Source: an uncultured Collinsella sp. (GTDB taxonomy: Bacteria > Actinomycetota > Coriobacteriia > Coriobacteriales > Coriobacteriaceae). Taken from it: DNA of 7,023 nucleotides. Below the pieces are notes generated by a model that was not told where the DNA came from, searched no databases, and was given only the letters and a program-made list of their open reading frames with translations. A program made the translations under genes and the position numbers. Location: positions 1 to 7,023 of the forward strand of contig CABUCA010000083.1 in assembly GCA_902489965.1 (NCBI GenBank), in the 5' to 3' direction. Shown one piece after another: positions 5,633 through 7,023 of the stretch (the first letter of the stretch is position 1; each line of letters opens with the position of its first letter).

Positions 5633-7023
5633 CGCCGCCGCTCGTGACGTGCGCGCCACAGTTGCAGATAGTGACCGATCTGCGCCGATTCGATGCGCTG
5701 GTAGGAGCTCGTAGGCAGCGACGTTAAGAACTTCTTTCCGTAGCCCTTCGTCACCAGGCGCGGGTCGGCCAGAATCAGCACGCCGCAATCGGTCGACGAG
5801 CGGATAAGGCGGCCGGCCGCCTGCTTGACCTCGAGCACCGCCTCGGGCAGCGAATAGCGCGCCCAAGCGCGGTCTTCGCGCAGGTTGCGCTCGCACGAGA
5901 GCGGGTCCGTGGGACTCGAGAACGGCAGCTTGGGAATGATGACGCAACGCAGCGTCTCGCCGCTGGCGTCAAACCCCTCCCAGAAGGCCTTAAGCGCAAA
6001 AAGCGACGAGGTCGGCTCGTTGATAAACCGGTCGCGCAGGCGACGAGGAGATGAGTTGCGCTGCTGGCAGTCGAGCTCCAGACCCGCACGGGCCATCTTG
6101 GGCTCAACGCGGGCGTACAGGTCTTCCATGTCGCGCCGATTGGTGAACAGTGTGAGCACCGATCCGCCCATGGCAAGATGGGCGTCGACCAGCACGCGCT
6201 CGAGCGCCGTAAGATAGCTCTCACGATCGCGCGGATCGGGGATATCGCCCGCAACGACTACAGCCATGTTCGAATCGAAGTCGTAGCTCGAGTCCAAGTG
6301 CAACGATGAGGATGTTGAAGCGCCGATGCGATCGAGGCCGACCGCGTGGTTAAAGTGTTCAAAGCTTTTGGACACCGTCATGGTCGCCGAGGCAAAGATA
6401 GCCGTGTGAACCTCGGGCAGCCACTCGGTTGCCAAAGCCTCGCCAATGTCGATGCGCTCTGCAGTCATTGACTCTCCGCCGGCGCGCAGTCTGCGATTGA
6501 CCTGCAGCGAATACACGTAGTGTTCATCGGTGCCATCAATGATGAGTTTGAGGTTCTCGGCAAGCTCGTGCAGGCGGCGCGAGATATCACCCAGGTCGAC
6601 AACAACCTCGGGCTTGTCGGCGGCGACGGCTTGCACCAGCGCGTCGACGCTCCTGTCAGCTTGTTCCAATGCGTCGATGGCAGTGTAGGCCGACTGTAAG
6701 AAATCATGCCAGTCGTCAGATTCGCGCAGCTCGGGGCCAATCCATAGATTGGCATTGTCATAACCCCCACGGGCACGGCGACCGAGCTCGCGAACGCCAT
6801 CGAACACGTCGGCGATTGCCATGCTCGCGCGCGCAACCATCGACGTCGCCTTGGCAGTAAGGCCCAGATAGAGCGTAGAGCCCTCGGAGGTTGCCAAATC
6901 ACGGGAAACCTGGCTTAGCGCACCGGTGCTCGAGCCACCCAGACGCTCAAACAGAACGCGTGATTCGTCCGCCGATACCACGCGCGCCCAATGTTTGGTC
7001 CACGGCGCTCGTCGTCGTGCGGC
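5629..7023 (-). CDS. dinG: DinG/XPD-family ATP-dependent DNA helicase, C-terminal part (5' end outside window)
   Basis: The frame is open to the right edge, so only the C-terminal 464 or so codons are present; the GTG at 6979-6981 is internal, not a start. Superfamily 2 motifs of the DinG/XPD type appear in order: SATM (6379-6390, motif III region), a GSVLTLFTNRR strand (motif IV), the block FWEGFDASGETLRCVIIPKLPF (motif V) and QAAGRLIRS (near 5797-5823, motif VI with the arginine finger). The nucleotide-binding Walker A, the DEAH box and any iron-sulphur cysteines belong to the missing N-terminal part, as would any exonuclease domain of the kind found in Gram-positive DinG. Such enzymes unwind DNA 5' to 3' and act on repair and R-loop intermediates. 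The gene converges on the second WYL gene, with the two stop codons overlapping (TAA 5629-5631 on the reverse strand, TAG 5630-5632 on the forward strand). Family sure; the exact DinG subgroup cannot be settled without the N-terminus. Confidence 0.88.
   Translation of the reverse strand, partial: AARRRAPWTKHWARVVSADESRVLFERLGGSSTGALSQVSRDLATSEGSTLYLGLTAKATSMVARASMAIADVFDGVRELGRRARGGYDNANLWIGPELRESDDWHDFLQSAYTAIDALEQADRSVDALVQAVAADKPEVVVDLGDISRRLHELAENLKLIIDGTDEHYVYSLQVNRRLRAGGESMTAERIDIGEALATEWLPEVHTAIFASATMTVSKSFEHFNHAVGLDRIGASTSSSLHLDSSYDFDSNMAVVVAGDIPDPRDRESYLTALERVLVDAHLAMGGSVLTLFTNRRDMEDLYARVEPKMARAGLELDCQQRNSSPRRLRDRFINEPTSSLFALKAFWEGFDASGETLRCVIIPKLPFSSPTDPLSCERNLREDRAWARYSLPEAVLEVKQAAGRLIRSSTDCGVLILADPRLVTKGYGKKFLTSLPTSSYQRIESAQIGHYLQLWRARHERRR

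Noticed and set aside
1..7023. Mobile element, CRISPR array or defence system
   Set aside because: No transposase, integrase, direct-repeat spacer array, toxin-antitoxin pair or nuclease was found. WYL regulators sometimes sit by defence genes, but no such genes are in the window, and the helicase looks like an ordinary DinG relative.

Overview
The window looks like chromosomal DNA from a high-GC actinobacterium, most likely of class Coriobacteriia (Collinsella-like). That assignment is an inference from composition, from strong avoidance of TTA/CTA/TCA codons in the long reverse-strand gene, and from gene content (tandem WYL regulators, a DinG-type helicase, a membrane M28-like protein). No rRNA, tRNA, CRISPR array, insertion sequence or integrase is visible.

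Layout. Positions 1-90 hold no gene, only a short perfect hairpin. Positions 91-3507 are a two-gene reverse-strand unit: a 1058-residue membrane protein built on an M28 zinc-aminopeptidase scaffold, followed 21 bases later by a 72-residue single-pass membrane protein. A 198-base divergent intergenic region (3508-3705) carries promoter-like elements, a 9-base direct repeat at 42-base spacing and a 10-base perfect palindrome. Forward-strand 3706-5632 encodes two overlapping WYL-domain transcription factors in PafB/PafC-like order. They converge, stop codon on stop codon, with the 3' part of a DinG/XPD-family DNA helicase gene on the reverse strand (5629 to the right edge, where it runs out of the window).

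The most unusual object is the M28-like protein. Its peptidase fold is interrupted by two transmembrane hairpins and, before the 'EE' region, by a roughly 650-residue acidic, low-complexity segment. Most of the positions that bind zinc or catalyse the reaction in active M28 enzymes are substituted: the bridging Asp is Cys/Asn and the Glu-Glu pair is Ser-Asp, while the first and last His are kept. I infer a pseudo-peptidase, or a much altered enzyme, used as a membrane scaffold or sensor. The insert carries four short T-x-[ST]-F-[ED] repeats, PDP repeats, helical Ala/Glu/Gln stretches and a basic patch.

The WYL pair resembles actinobacterial PafBC, the activator of the LexA-independent DNA-damage response. 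Its position beside a DinG-type helicase, and a degenerate match to the RecA-NDp/PafBC promoter pattern in the divergent region, make a DNA-damage link plausible but unproven. No new defence or mobile system is evident.
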